Positions 1-11,102 of a stretch of DNA of 64,000 nucleotides are shown here, one piece after another. The notes beneath the pieces were generated by a model. That model did no database searches, was not told where the DNA came from, and saw only the letters and a list, made by a program, of their open reading frames with translations. Position 1 is the stretch's first letter. Every line of letters starts with the position of its first letter. The DNA is from Salticus scenicus (lineage: Eukaryota > Arthropoda > Arachnida > Araneae > Salticidae), in the NCBI GenBank assembly GCA_963930645.1, contig OZ005654.1:39245763-39309762 (forward strand), read 5' to 3'. The translations under genes and the position numbers were made by a program.

Positions 1-74
1 AGGTTTTTAATTTGGAATTTGGTCTCGGAAAAATTTCTCACGTGAGCAGCGATTTTTCAGAGTAAAAGCATCAA

Positions 75-112
<38 letters not shown>

Positions 113-897
113 ATCTGTTGCGTGCGTTGACGAGACATGTCTGGACGGCGAAAAGGCTTTAAAGAGTTAAGCAGGGCGTCCCCAAAAACACAGGAAACCG
201 CTCAGAGTCTAGCAATTAGTTAAAAAAAATGACGGGGTCATATATTTTAATTAAATTTCAGAAAGTAAAAATCCTACAGAAAATTGAATTCTGATTCTTA
301 ACCCTATCCCCATCGTAGGGTTGGCAGTTCTGCAGTAAGCATAATTGGACATTTCATTATAAAAGTGGTGTAACTCCCTATTTTTTAAATTTGTCTATTT
401 TTTCTTAATTATGTCACATTTAGTCACATCTTTCATTATAAAAGTGAAGAAACTCCTATAAGTGCATTAAAATCCCATAAATGGCATTACTTGTTATTTT
501 CAGAAATCTATAACTTCTATGTATTAATTATAAAAATGAAGTTTCTAAGTTACTTTAAATTATATTTAATATAGTTTACAAATTCTTATAATTCAATTTT
601 GAGTTGTATTAAACACAAAAAATCGATAACATTTACTGAACTTTTACCCCCCCCCCTCCCCATAAGCATAAATTTACAAAAAGCTCGTTATTTCAAAATC
701 CATTTACAAGGTGATAATTCACTTTTACAATGAACGACCCGATTGTTATTACAGTTGTTTGTAATTTTCTTTCTTTTTTATGAATTATTATTATTTTAAC
801 CATTGATGAAAAAGTTTCTTTATGAAGCCTAGAAACAATTGTGTACCTAATGTAAATTTCGTTATGCGTGTTTTTCTTGAAATATTTACCTTTTACT
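1..897. other. AT-rich sequence, no gene seen
   Basis: Low-complexity AT-rich DNA. A run of 29 A at 81-109 is followed by a short GC-richer stretch (110-240) that I cannot assign. A C-run lies near 649-656. I see no splice-bounded exon or recognisable repeat boundary. Confidence 0.6.
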
Positions 898-1334
898 CAG
901 GGTTCATACTGCTCAGGGAAAACCTGGAAAACAGTGAATACTCAGGGAATTTGGAGTTTGTTAAAAAAAAGTCAGGGAAAACACAGCGAAAATTAAAATT
1001 TTCATTAAAAGTCAGGGAAAATCAGTTATATAAAACCTGGAAAAACAAATGTTTTTTTTTTTTTTTTTTTTTTTTTCTCTCTCTCTCAAGTTATGTTTTT
1101 CTTGTTTGGCTTCGTATCAAAATTTAAATGATTAAATGTTGTGAAAATACGCATGTAAAGAATGATTTCTATCATGATCGGCAGTAATATGATATCATAC
1201 AGTGGAAGTAGCTGTATTTTGTCCTCTCTAGAAGAGCGTTTCTTGTAATATGTCACTAATATTTTCTTGGAAGTTGTCTGGGAACTCAGGGAAAACTCAG
1301 GGAATTTTTTCCCCATATTTGAGTATGAACCCTG
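898..1334. mobile_element. hAT-like MITE, TIR CAGGGTTCATACT
   Basis: Terminal inverted repeats CAGGGTTCATACT (898) and its complement AGTATGAACCCTG (ends 1334) bound a 437-bp non-coding element. The interior repeats short blocks of the type CAGGGAAAA, CTGGAAAA and CAGGGAATTT, which also occur at 6476 and 33834. The CAGGG terminus is typical of hAT non-autonomous elements. Flanks share only a rough TTTTA, so an 8-bp target duplication is not proven. A T26 tract and a (TC)n run sit inside (1051-1088). The open frame across it (822-1127) is a by-product of the repeat, not a gene. Confidence 0.75.
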
Positions 1335-2143
1335 TTTTATGCATTGAATTTGCAGCTTTTATATTTAAATCTTAAATCCCACTTTCCAAGGGAGACAGGT
1401 ATTCATTATTATTTGCAAAGACTTTCATTTTATGCTGACAACACTCATACGACTAAGAAAAAGTCATACATGTTTTAAAATTTATTAATTATTATATTAG
1501 GTTTATGTGTGCGATACTTAAATTCAGTTTTAGTTTAAAGTGATATTTTTAAAACTAAAGTTCTACCCTTATTGTTTGGAAATTATTTAAAAAAAAAAAA
1601 AAAAGAAAGAAAGAAATTGCTGTGTGCAAAATACGACATTCGTTCATTTACCGTCACAGATTCTACGATAAATTTAAAATTTTCCATGCTTTTTTTTTTT
1701 CTTTTTTTCTTTACCCTAAATTTTCTTTCATTTGTTAACATTTTTTTTATATTTATGTAATAAATGTGTAAAAGAATATAAATTGAAATTTGAAACGATA
1801 ACATGTTATTTAATAACGTTAATTTCAAGTTCAAGCAATATTAATGACGCTTTAAATGCTTCTTGTACACTGCAGTAAAAATTACAGAAAATTTAACTAC
1901 AAGTGAAATCGTTCAATGAAATCTTAACAAAAACATAAAATAATGATTTACAAAAGGTAAAAAATATGTTCTGGTTCATGTTAATATGAGTGTTCACAAA
2001 AGAAAGTAAAGTGAAGTTCTCAGAATAGGTCAGAAAAAAGCGATTATATTTTTTATTAATTATTTCCAATTTTTTAAAATATTTCCTTTTAAGAAAAGCA
2101 GACAAAAAAGAAGGGGGGGGGCCTCTTTCTCTCTGTTTATATA
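1335..2143. other. AT-rich sequence, no gene seen
   Basis: A/T homopolymers and short AT repeats only. The frames at 1572-1760 and 1583-1834 run through poly-A and poly-T and encode mostly K and F. A G9 run lies at 2113-2121, just outside the next element. Confidence 0.6.
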
Positions 2144-2700
2144 CTAGTTAGTTGTAGGACAACTAAGGCGCCCGTTGGAAAATGATCATTTCATTTTATG
2201 TATTTCTCACTTCAAATAATTGCGAATTTTTCCCGTGCGAATTTTTCGCACTTTGTTTATCTCTTCGATACCTTTAAAATTACTATTTTATAAACGTCAT
2301 TTTTTCATATGCATGAGCAAATTTAATGTTTTATGTTTTTTTCCCCCCCCACGTGAAAGCATATTTCATTTTAGCTTCTAAAAATAAATAAATAAAAATA
2401 AAAATGGCAACAATTAAAAATTTAAGTGTCTATTTTAAAGTTATGTCTATTTTCCTATTTTAATTAATTTTAAAAAATATAATCAAAATTCGTTACAAGT
2501 AAGGTACCAAATGAAAGCGGCGATTTTTCTGAATCCATCGGATTAAACAGCTTATCGATCGGACAATTAGATTTTTTAAAATTAACTTAAGTATGAAAAT
2601 TACGTGGCAATTTGCGTTCACACACAGACAGAGTCCATGGAGATCTCTTAGCCTTTGTAAGCGTGACAGAGTCAGCAGTCTGTTATACGTAACTAACTGT
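2144..2700 (-). mobile_element. Non-autonomous Helitron copy 1 (reversed)
   Basis: This copy shares long blocks with 20907-21412 and 32715-33270: a CTGTCTGTGTGTGAACGCAA block, the block TAATTGTCCGATCGATAAGC, and a terminal palindrome GTGCGAA-n-TTCGCAC (2235-2251). In the other copies that palindrome is followed by GGGCTTGCTAG, a classic Helitron 3-prime end. Here that tail is lost. The sequence instead continues about 80 bp to a second hairpin, TTAGTTG/CAACTAA (2148-2166), directly followed by CTAG (2144-2147, minus strand). The right (5-prime) boundary near 2700 is approximate. No Rep/helicase coding is present. Confidence 0.7.
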
Positions 2701-3982
2701 GTATGCTGAATATAAATAAATAAATAAATAAAAATGAATACAATTATATCCAGATTTATTGAAACTAATATGCATTTTTTTTTTTTTTCTTCTTTGGCAA
2801 AATATGTATTTTTGTATTTTGAATCTGAATTTATTGCTGTAATTTTCATTACCCAATTTAAAACAACTCTAATCAAGCTCTCCCAATCGAAAATCGTTAA
2901 CATTCTTTTTAAAGTGAAATGTTCGATCTTCTAGACACATCTATGTCAATGTCAATCGATTCGTATTATAAGGTTGAATACTGCCACACTGATCCTATTT
3001 CATGGCACACCCTAATCACTATTCATCTCTGAAGAATTTTGAAAAAAATAAAGTTGGAATTCACTTTGTCTTCCATTGTACGCAACGTTCCTTTTTTACG
3101 CAAATTTTCTATGTTCATGCCTCGTAGCATGCAAATTTTTAACTTGTAAGCTAATTTCAACAGTGGTTTCGGGTCGAAATAATAGCAGAGTGCTTAATAA
3201 GATGAAAAAGGTAGGCACGTGTGCAAAGCGGCAGCGCTTATGTAGTCTTCTGCTTATTAATATTTGCTTAATAACTGCATTTTTTAAATTTATTTATTTA
3301 ATAATAATAATATTTTTTTTTTAAACTAAATTAAATTTAAAATATCAAAAGACTGTTTTAGCTGTAAAATTTTAATAATTAAACGGGCTATAAAAGTAAA
3401 TAAGGAATACAAATTATATTTTATATTTGGAATAAAATTCACTACAGGCAAAAGCTGCTGGTCAATAAACGAAACTATAATTTAAAGTAAGAAATATGTA
3501 ATTTTGTAATGCTTTAAATGACTTACCCTGTTTAAAAGCCAATTTCTTGTTATAATAATACAAGTATCACATATAGATTAGAAATAACATCAACAAATGA
3601 AAGGAGAAATAAAATTTTGTTCACGAATTTTAATTGACGAATATTTTCCTTATCAATAATCGTGTCTACATTTTAGGTATAATTAATAAACAGACTAGTA
3701 AAATGATAAAAGCACTTTTAATATTTAAGTCTACTTTTGTTTGACTTTTCGACGGACTAAAATAGTGTTTATTTAAAGAAGTCACATTTAATTATTATTT
3801 CACAATGCTTAATGTAACTAATGTTTAAGAAACTATGTGCATTCTAATTAAAAAATGATTAGCACGGCTGAGTTGGATATTTTATATATGAATTACGTAT
3901 ATTTTTCTGAAATCATGGGTATTTAGCTTATACAAGGTTTTATATTATTTCTTGAAATCATTACTTATGCTTTTGCATTAGC
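2701..3982. other. AT-rich sequence with one short dispersed repeat
   Basis: Mostly unassignable AT-rich DNA. 3155-3240 carries a block (TTTCGGGTCGAA ... GTAGGCACG ... GC-rich end) that recurs at 4437-4520. The frames at 2734-2934 and 3076-3324 have no domain or splice context. Confidence 0.5.
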
Positions 3983-4062
3983 GGGATTGCCCCCGAGTTT
4001 GGGCTGGACCCCTTTAGAAAGACTCTCCCGGAGGGTCTTCCGGATTCAACTGCAGTCATTTG
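3983..4062 (+). repeat. tRNA-SINE family M, truncated body
   Basis: The block GGACCCCTTTAGAAAGACTC and the following GGAGGG-rich stretch match the body of the family with a full tRNA-like head at 55256-55465 (CCTTAGAAAGACTCCCC). The tRNA-like head is missing here, so this is a truncated copy. Confidence 0.55.
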
Positions 4063-4279
4063 GTCTTAACCTATACACACACATACCTTTGAATTGGCTA
4101 TATTTCTTTCGAAACATACACAATTTTCTTTATCGTCTTAATCACAAAACATTGAGAATCAGGAAATATAGAAAATTTATTTATAATGATATCCATATAT
4201 TTTTTCCTCTCCAGCAGATCCCAGTTGCGCATAGTATTGAGAGCGTACAGGTACAGTACAACTTTTTCGAAAATTGAAA

Positions 4280-4405
4280 CCCATCTTGTTATTGTATGGG
4301 GAAATTAGTTCTGCAATGACCCTTTTTTTTTATTTTTTTTATTTTTATTCTGTTTTCACATTCAGAAAATTCACAACCATTCAATTAGTAATAATTGCAA
4401 AACTT
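4280..4405. repeat. Arm of foldback family Q
   Basis: The stretch with TATGGGGAAATTAG and TTCTGTTTTCACATTCAGAA matches one arm of the foldback element at 39944-40355. The opposite arm is not present, so this is a single-arm remnant interrupted by a T/A tract. Confidence 0.5.
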
Positions 4406-4436
4406 TGCATAAACAATATAGAATGCAATAAACTCA

Positions 4437-4520
4437 CAGCAATTGTTTCGGGTCGAACCCTTCGTCAGGCGAACAAAGTAGGCACGAGTGCTGCAGTCAA
4501 AGCGACAACGCACACAACCG
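4437..4520. repeat. Dispersed repeat with hammerhead-like core on minus strand
   Basis: This block shares TTTCGGGTCGAA and GTAGGCACG with 3155-3240. On the minus strand it reads CTGACGA, a 4-bp hairpin GGGT-TCG-ACCC, then GAAA (4468 to 4446). That is the order of the conserved core of hammerhead ribozymes. One A between CTGACGA and the hairpin is unpaired, and I cannot find convincing flanking stems I and III, so a ribozyme is not claimed. A poly-A tract follows at 4593-4620. Confidence 0.4.
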
Positions 4521-4588
4521 CTTTAAGAGAAGTGCAAAAATATGTGAAGACGAATGTAAACATAAATACTGATGTGAGCAGTATTATG

Positions 4589-4620
<32 letters not shown>

Positions 4621-4806
4621 GAATAAAACATGTAAAAAAAATCCAAAAAATATCAAAATTAAACGAAAATCAAACTAAATGAGTAATTTTCAATTTGAAA
4701 TTACTCACATAAGTTCGATTTTTGTTTAATTTTGATATTTTTTAGATTTTTAGATTGTATTACATGTTTTATTCTAAGGGTAAAAAAAAAAAAAATAAAT
4801 AAAAAT

Positions 4807-4818
4807 GTGTGTGTATGT

Positions 4819-4849
<31 letters not shown>

Positions 4850-4850
4850 G
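4807..4850 (+). repeat. (TG)n microsatellite followed by G17
   Basis: A TG repeat at about 4807-4833 runs into 17 consecutive G (4834-4850). The G run could form a quadruplex. It abuts the HINE fragment that follows. Confidence 0.9.
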
Positions 4851-4852
4851 CT

Positions 4853-5041
4853 CTTCTTCTGATATTGGTGCAAAATTGACTTTTTTTCGGTATTTAAAGG
4901 TATTATTCTGTCAGATAAAAATCGTCAGCATGTATCATGGAAAATAATTTTCATAAATAATAATTTAATAAATAACTTGTACTGCATGAATTTGTGTAAA
5001 ATTATTTAGAAGAAAGTCTTGTGGTGGCCACATGATACTAA
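4853..5041 (+). mobile_element. HINE family E, 3-prime fragment
   Basis: This matches 14075-14257 and 48190-48372 (blocks such as AAAATTGACTTT, TCTGTCAGATAAAAATCGTC and ATGGAAAATAATTT). It ends with the family E terminus: AGAAGAAAGTC, hairpin TGTGG-TGG-CCACA, then a decayed CTAA instead of CTAG. The 5-prime part is missing. Confidence 0.7.
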
Positions 5042-5626
5042 TTAGTACGGAAGACTATCAGTCTCAATCTACGGATAAAGCGTTGCCGCCAGTTTTACGA
5101 TGGTTGGACGTTTATCGAAATCGAAAATGTAATTGAATAATTTGAAAGCGATGTTATAATTTGGGGAAAAAAAAAAAAAAAAAAAAAACCCTAACGGGTC
5201 TGCTCTGCCGAAGGCAGTGGGGGACCCGGTGACAGTTTTTACCCGATCAGAAATGATTTTTTTTTTTTCTTTTATGAGTGATAATATGTAATTTTGAGAA
5301 TTCATTAATTACAGTGATTCATTTAAAAATAGTATTAAACTAAATTCTGCTTTTCCCAGAATTTCATCAAAATCGTTTTTTTTTTTTTTTTTTTTTTTCT
5401 TTTGAGAGAAAAAGACAAGAAAATTAATAATAATCAGTATCGAAAAAGTTGAAGAAGCCCTTTTTTAGACAAAAATATATAATTAATTTTAATTTTAGTT
5501 GTTGCCAAGAAATTTTACGGGTTGATTAATTTTTTTTTAATTATAGATTAAAAACAGCGATGATTATCGTATTTTAATTGCAGTTAATTTTGTCCATCGA
5601 ACTAATTTATTCTGTTTTCATTGCAG
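5042..5626. other. AT-rich sequence, probable intron
   Basis: Long A and T tracts (5165-5188, about 5378-5398). A short GC-richer patch (5190-5240) has the palindrome-like CTGCCGAAGGCAG. The part before 5627 holds a polypyrimidine stretch and TTGCAG acceptor for the exon that follows. Confidence 0.5.
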
Positions 5627-5676
5627 GTGTGGCCGGTTTGCCTACCGTTCTTATTGCCTTGGTCAAGAAAACTATG
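5627..5676 (+). CDS. Putative 50-nt internal coding exon, membrane-protein-like
   Basis: The sequence shows TTGCAG at 5621-5626 as acceptor and GTAAGT at 5677 as donor, both near consensus, around a stretch clearly more GC-rich than its surroundings. All three frames are open. The most protein-like reads VAGLPTVLIALVKKTM (5629-5676), a hydrophobic segment closed by two lysines, as at the cytoplasmic edge of a membrane helix. The first two bases (GT) would complete a split codon, and the exon ends on a codon boundary. A G-hydrophobic-P turn in a helix is seen in class B GPCRs and in two-pore-domain potassium channels, but 16 residues cannot decide between these or other families. I found no neighbouring exon of the same gene. 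Confidence 0.4.
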
Positions 5677-6475
5677 GTAAGTTTTTTCTTTTTTTTTTTT
5701 TTTCTTGTGATATTCAGTTAAATGTCCTTCCTTAAATGGGTTTTAAAAGACAGTAGCATTATTATATTGTAACGTATATAATGTCGTATATCAACTTAAG
5801 CAACACTAATTTGAAAACTATGTATGTAGTTTGTCAAAATCCTATTTCAATTATAATGAATTTATAATTCGTACAAGTCAAGGAAGTTTAATTAATCTTT
5901 TCTAAAACATTTACAGATATCGTGGCATTCTTAAGATTTTTCCTGATAACCATTTGTGATAAGCAGATTTGAATGAATTTTTATGATTTTGGTAAAGACA
6001 TTAAAATATTATTTTTAGACAAGTGATGATTAAATTCCTTATTAGTATGTTATTCATATCGTAACATTTCAAACAACTTATGTGATCATAGCTGCTAATT
6101 TGTAAGTTTTTTTTTTTTTTTTCCCAAACTGAAATTTTTAATAGGAATTTTGCACTCATATTTGTTGGAGTCTTCTACGATTAAAAAAGGTAAAAGTTTT
6201 TACTCAGAAAAAATGGTGTAGAAAAACCGTACAAGTTGGCAACTATGAAATGTGATATAATGCACAAAAAATAATATGATAAGTCATTATCAGATTCATA
6301 GCAATATATATTGTACTCTAATGCTGCTGTTAGTTTTAACAAAGAGGTGTTTAAATAGCGAAATATAAAACGAATGACACATGTTGATTTACCTATTGTG
6401 TTATCATCTATTTTATGGCGAAGAAAATTTTCTCTTTACAGAGTAAGCTATAAGATAATATAAAAATAATATAAA
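5677..6475 (+). other. Probable intron sequence after the 5627 exon
   Basis: It starts with the donor GTAAGT and a T17 tract. The rest is AT-rich with no recognisable repeat or exon. Confidence 0.4.
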
Positions 6476-6579
6476 CAGGGTTCCCACGGGTCAGGGAGAA
6501 CCTGAAAAACATGGAAAAGTCAAGGAATTTGAAATTAATTTAAAAAGTCGAAAAAATGTTAGGAAAAATTGCAAATATT

Positions 6580-6614
<35 letters not shown>

Positions 6615-6829
6615 GGAAAAATGATGATATAACCCTAGAAAATGTTTTTGAGCATATAATTTATGTCGCAAATCGCGTTACTATGTTGTCTCTTATGTCG
6701 CGAGCTATCTTGCGTTTAAGCCATGAGCTATTTTGTATGTCACAAACCAATTTTTATGAATGGAATTTTAAATAAAAAAGACCTGTAAAAGTCAGGGAAT
6801 TTTATTTTTGAAATTGAGTGGGTACCCTG
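6476..6829. mobile_element. hAT-like MITE, TIR CAGGGTTCCCACG
   Basis: The element starts CAGGGTTCCCACGGGTCAGG and ends GTGGGTACCCTG, so the termini are inverted repeats. The flanks carry a direct TATAAA on each side, a plausible partial target duplication. The interior has the same CTGGAAAA/CAGGGAATTT blocks as 898-1334 and a poly-A run (6582-6611). The frame at 6569-6775 is inside the element and is not a gene. Confidence 0.8.
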
Positions 6830-7049
6830 TATAAAATATAATAATGTAAAAATAAGATCCCGTTTTGTGGAATAAATGTATAAATTATATGTAGTGAAAA
6901 ATTAATAGCTTAAACACCTTTACACGTACTGCACCGAAACTGATAGAGGAAGAAATGCAGGCAAGCGAATAGGTAAACAAGACCTTAAAAAAGGGGGGAA
7001 AAAAAAGAGTCGTATCTTTTATTTATAAGCAATGCTTAAACTATATTTT

Positions 7050-7887
7050 AAAAAATCTGGAGTGATTCCACTCGACTTTCTGAACATTGAGTAATTAATA
7101 GTTTTGTAGATAAAGTAAAGAAAGAGGAGTTGTTAAACAAACAAAAGAGAGAAAACCATAATAAAGTGTTTGAGTATTTTTCTCCCTATATTACACGATG
7201 TTTTATTTAACGCTACTGAACTTTGAGCCCTTAGATCATAATGATGAAGAATTTTTCGTTGTGTCCCTCTAAAAACCTATAAATGCTAGATTCACCAAAA
7301 TGCTTATAGTGAGTGCAACAGTGATTTATAATATTCATATAAATTTTCAGCTCAATTGAATAAGGCTTTTAGATGCTATCGCACTTTTAAAAATTTGGTC
7401 CCGTAGGCCATAATGATAAAGAATTTTTCTTTGTGTCCCTGTAAAAAAAACTATAAGTGCTAGATTCACCAAAATCTATACAGTTGGTGCAACTGTGACT
7501 TATAACATGTGTACAAATTTTTTGCTCAGATTAATAAGGCGTTTAGGCGCTATCGCACTTTTAAAAATTTGGTCCCATAGGCCATAATGATAAAGAATTT
7601 TTCCTGGCGTCCCTGTACAAAAGCTATAAATGCTAGATTCACCCAAAATCAATAGAGTTCGTACTATGCTGACTTACAATATACGTACCAACTTTCAGAT
7701 TATTCGAACAAAGCGTTTAGACGCTAGCGTGTTCACTCACAGACATACACACATACATATATATATATCGTCGTAAAAATAGTGAAAACAGACTCAGGGG
7801 ATTTCGAAACGTATAGAAACATCAAAATGTCAAATTCGGATTTTTGACATGATTACAATACTTTCCTCACTATAGTGTTCGGAAAGC
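7050..7887 (-). mobile_element. HINE-like element family A, copy 1
   Basis: Three units of about 173 bp (the CATAATGAT marker at 7237, 7409 and 7583) are followed by a CACA/TATA microsatellite and a terminal stem-loop at 7860-7887. An imperfect subterminal inverted repeat links ACTTTCTGAA (7075) with TTCGGAAAGC (7878). This plan of tandem minisatellite, microsatellite, terminal stem-loop and subterminal inverted repeats matches that described for Helentron-derived HINE/DINE-1 elements. Orientation is set by comparison with family E. No coding capacity. Confidence 0.7.
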
Positions 7888-8361
7888 AATCATATATTAA
7901 ATCAAAAGGAAAATCTTGCCTTTCTTTTTTCAAGTTTGTTAAAAAGCGACTCTATTTTATTTTTAAACAAGTCATCCGATCTGTTAGCAAACGAGACAAA
8001 ATCGATTAATATTTTTTTTCGGAGCTCGTTATGTGGTCAGAGCGATGAAAAACTTAACGAAATGTTCCATTCGGAAATAGTTGGAAAACAGAAGAGAATG
8101 CGAAACAAATTCTTTTCTTGAATCTGTCTTGACGGTGCCTCCGTCGCTGAAGATGATAATCCCTTATCCCCAGAAAAATAAAAATCTTATCGAGACGCAA
8201 CCATTGCGACATGTTCGCTGTAGGGTTTGATAACCTCCGCAAAAAGGTCTGCTCGCATTTAATAAAATATATCTATCCAATTATAGGCTGCTCAGTTATT
8301 ATTAGAATCTAACGTTTAATGTGAAAAATTATATAAATGTGTTGTTGAAATCAAAACTTTT
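7888..8361. other. No gene recognised
   Basis: 8100-8260 is somewhat GC-richer and ends in TTATCCCCAG, but no matching donor or persuasive frame was found. The 61-aa frame at 7936-8121 shows no known motif. Confidence 0.5.
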
Positions 8362-9318
8362 TTTTGAAGTGAAAACTTCTTTAGGCGCGTTGAGCGCTTT
8401 TGGGTGAACAAAAATCATGAAACTCGAGTCATCGTCAGCGAAGTCTTTGCGTGAGAATCGAAAGTGGAATTCGAGATTTCAGCTGATTTACCCGTTTTAA
8501 GGTGCCCTGAATGTGTTTTCTTTTGTATCTCAACTACTAATTAAAATAATTTCATAAGTAATACATCATTTGAAACCTATGTTGAGTTGGAATCGAACAG
8601 TAGATTACAGAAATTTCTACCGCCAGATGGCGCTGTAATATTTTAAAATTTCAATATTTCAATTTCTAATTATGATTAAATTATTTTTAATACATCATTC
8701 GAAAGATATTTTAAATTTCTTTTATATCATCGAAAGTGGAATTCGAGATTTCACCTGATTTACACGTTTTGGGGTGTCCTGAATCTATAAACTTTTGTAT
8801 CTCAGCTACTAATTAAAATAATTTCATAAGTAATCAATATTTTTACCCAATATAAGGCTTAGTTCATTTAATTTGGGTAGCTACAAATATTGTGCCGAAT
8901 CATATAATTAGGGATGAGATTCTTCAGACTTTTGTAGGAATTTCAGACTTTTCTTAAATTTTTAAAGCGATTTTCAGATTTTTTCTTTCTAAATATTCTT
9001 ATTTTTGTTTAATTTTCTTTGTTTTGACACATTCTTGAACAATTTATTTTTGTTCATTCCCTCATTTGTTTATGAAAAGTGAAATTTCTTGTATCTGTTT
9101 TTAATTTGATTGGAAAAATTAAATCATCTCTCAGTTTTGCATATATTTTCAGACTTTTTGTTCGTTTCCCACTCTCACTCTGTATAATACAGATCATAAA
9201 CACTTCTTTACAAACCAAAAATAATTCGAAAATAATAATCTATTTGCTCGACGATACAATTCACAAATTACTTAGTTTTCACTTCTATCGGCAGTCCCTA
9301 AACACTTCTTTGATTTTT
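8362..9318 (+). repeat. Interspersed repeat family I, copy 1 (interrupted)
   Basis: It begins GAAGTGAAAACTTCTTTAGG and matches the reverse complement of 17700-18238 nearly throughout. It holds an internal direct duplication: 8458-8561 and 8729-8833 both start TCGAAAGTGGAATTCGAG. A decamer AGATGGCGCT lies at 8635-8644. A small hAT-like MITE (8909-9182) is inserted, and the other copy supplies the empty site. The far end contains GAAGTGAAAACTA on the minus strand, so the element has subterminal inverted repeats. Class not determined. Confidence 0.75.
8909..9182. mobile_element. Small hAT-like MITE (family J) nested in repeat I
   Basis: It starts TAGGGATGAGA and ends TCTCACTCTG, imperfect inverted repeats of the hAT CAGGGATGAGA kind. 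TATAAT flanks both sides (8903-8908 and 9183-9188). The uninterrupted copy of the host repeat (about 17848, minus strand) has a single TATAAT, confirming a target duplication. Related sequence occurs at 32340-32575 and 53790-54010. Confidence 0.8.
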
Positions 9319-10280
9319 TTTTTTTTTATGATTCGATATATTTTTTAAATAACTGTTTGTATTACGTAGTGGGATTCCCAGCTATCCTTACCCGTAGCCA
9401 AAACCCATTATTTTTCTGTGGGGAAAATTGTAATGACTGATTACCTTGCTCAATAACCGTTGTATTTTTATTTATTTAATTATTTATTTTATGCTGTTTT
9501 CCCATCTAGAAAATTTTCAATCGTTATAAGATATTTTTAATTTTTTAAAGTAAAAATTTTTGGAATACAAGTTTATATTTAATAATTAGTAAATTTTCTG
9601 AATGGGAAAACTGTATAATAATAATAATAAAATGATAATGATACATCGGGTAATGAAAAAAAAATAAGTAATTACTTTTTCATAAGAAATGTTAAAAAGA
9701 AAAAAAAAAAAGAAAAAAGAAAGAAAGAAAACTCTTAGAAATATAGTTTGTTATTTAAGCTTATTGAAACGTGTCGAAATTTGTGAACTTATATTGAAAG
9801 AATTTAATACGAATTAATTTTTAATTTAATTTTAAATTAATAATTCCCATAATTTCATAAAAATTTAAAAATTGAGATTTTATTATTATTATTATTATTA
9901 TTTATTTATTGTTTTTATTATAGAGAGAACATATTTTTTTTAAAAATTTAGAAAATGTGAAATAATTATTCATATTTTTATGTGAAAAAAATCTGTAGAA
10001 TTATTCTTTAATAATTTATTTATTTTTAACTATAATTATAACATTTGGCAGTTTCAATTTGAGTTCTATATTTTATTTATTTCCGCAACCGTGCAGTCAG
10101 TGATAATAATATTGAAGTTTTTCGTTGTGGATTTTTATTTCTTATCAGGTAATCATCATTAGTCATCACTTTGTATGGTTATATTGTTCTTTTTTTTTTT
10201 TTTTTCCTCGGCATTATTTATTTATTTTTTATTTTTTTAAGCGAGTATGAAATGTATTCAGTCATCCCCTAATCGCTGAA
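9319..10280. other. AT-rich sequence with a small foldback repeat
   Basis: 9493-9615 has inverted arms (GTTTTCCCATCTAGAAAATT against its near-complement ending at 9615) related to foldback family Q. The rest is (ATT)n, (A)n and (T)n rich DNA. Confidence 0.55.
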
Positions 10281-10520
10281 TGGAATAATTCGTCTTCTCC
10301 ACCCTTCCATAGGTGAGGAGTGACTTCCGCAAATCCGGAAAGAGGTTACATCTGTCTCATTCACCTTCAAATGTACCTCATAACCCCCCACCCTCCCCCT
10401 TTTCATTAAATGGAAAAAAATATACATCCCCAAAGGGACTGTGTACTGTGCAACATGGTTGCTCCATTTCCCAGGTTTCGTGCGGAACTTTCTCTACTGC
10501 CCTACTTTTCTGTTAGAAGA
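10281..10520. other. Short GC-richer segment, function unknown
   Basis: This 240-bp stretch is less AT-rich than its flanks and begins after TTCCATAG. A 67-aa frame (10313-10516) has no recognisable motif. It could be a regulatory segment or a decayed exon. Confidence 0.3.
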
Positions 10521-11102
10521 CGGTACATTTTTTTCTTCTTAAATATATATATTATATATAAATAGGGTGGGGGGATAAGCACTTCTTTTTTTATCTTAGG
10601 GTCCTAAGTTGTTTTATTTTTGGTAAATCTCCCTTGTGTCGTTAATGGCTGTCATCTTCTGGAGGAAAAAGAAAGAAAATCTTACGGTTTCTTGTACTCG
10701 TTTTGTTTCTGACAGTTTTGTCGTCTTTATATTGTAGAGGAAGAACGTGTTACAGATTATATAAGCCAGAAGTACAATGACTTAAGGAGTGTTTTAGTGT
10801 CTTAATAGTCTCTCAGAAGGACACATTATGGCATTAGGCTTTGAGGTGAACTATCCTTATTTAGTATAATTAAAGGAAATGCTATTATTCTGACTTCAAT
10901 TCCAGCGATTAATTTTAACTTTAATTCTTTTAGAACCTTCACAATGAAATAATGTTTTTAATGCAACTGCACTTAAAAGTAATTTAAAAATAAATAAATA
11001 AACAAAGTACGTGATTATTATTATTTTTTTTTTTTTTGGAATTTAAATTACAAAGAAGAAATAAATAAAAATTTCTTTAAAATATCGCAGATATGTAAAT
11101 TA
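10521..11102. other. AT-rich sequence, no gene seen
   Basis: Contains (AT)n near 10545-10560, a G run at 10568-10573 and AT-rich stretches. Nothing recognisable. Confidence 0.6.

Noticed and set aside
822..1127. 101-codon open frame
   Set aside because: It lies across a hAT-like MITE and a T26 tract; the phenylalanine run is the homopolymer.
7237..7760. CRISPR-like direct repeats
   Set aside because: Units are contiguous at about 173 bp with no unique spacers, in a eukaryotic transposon context.
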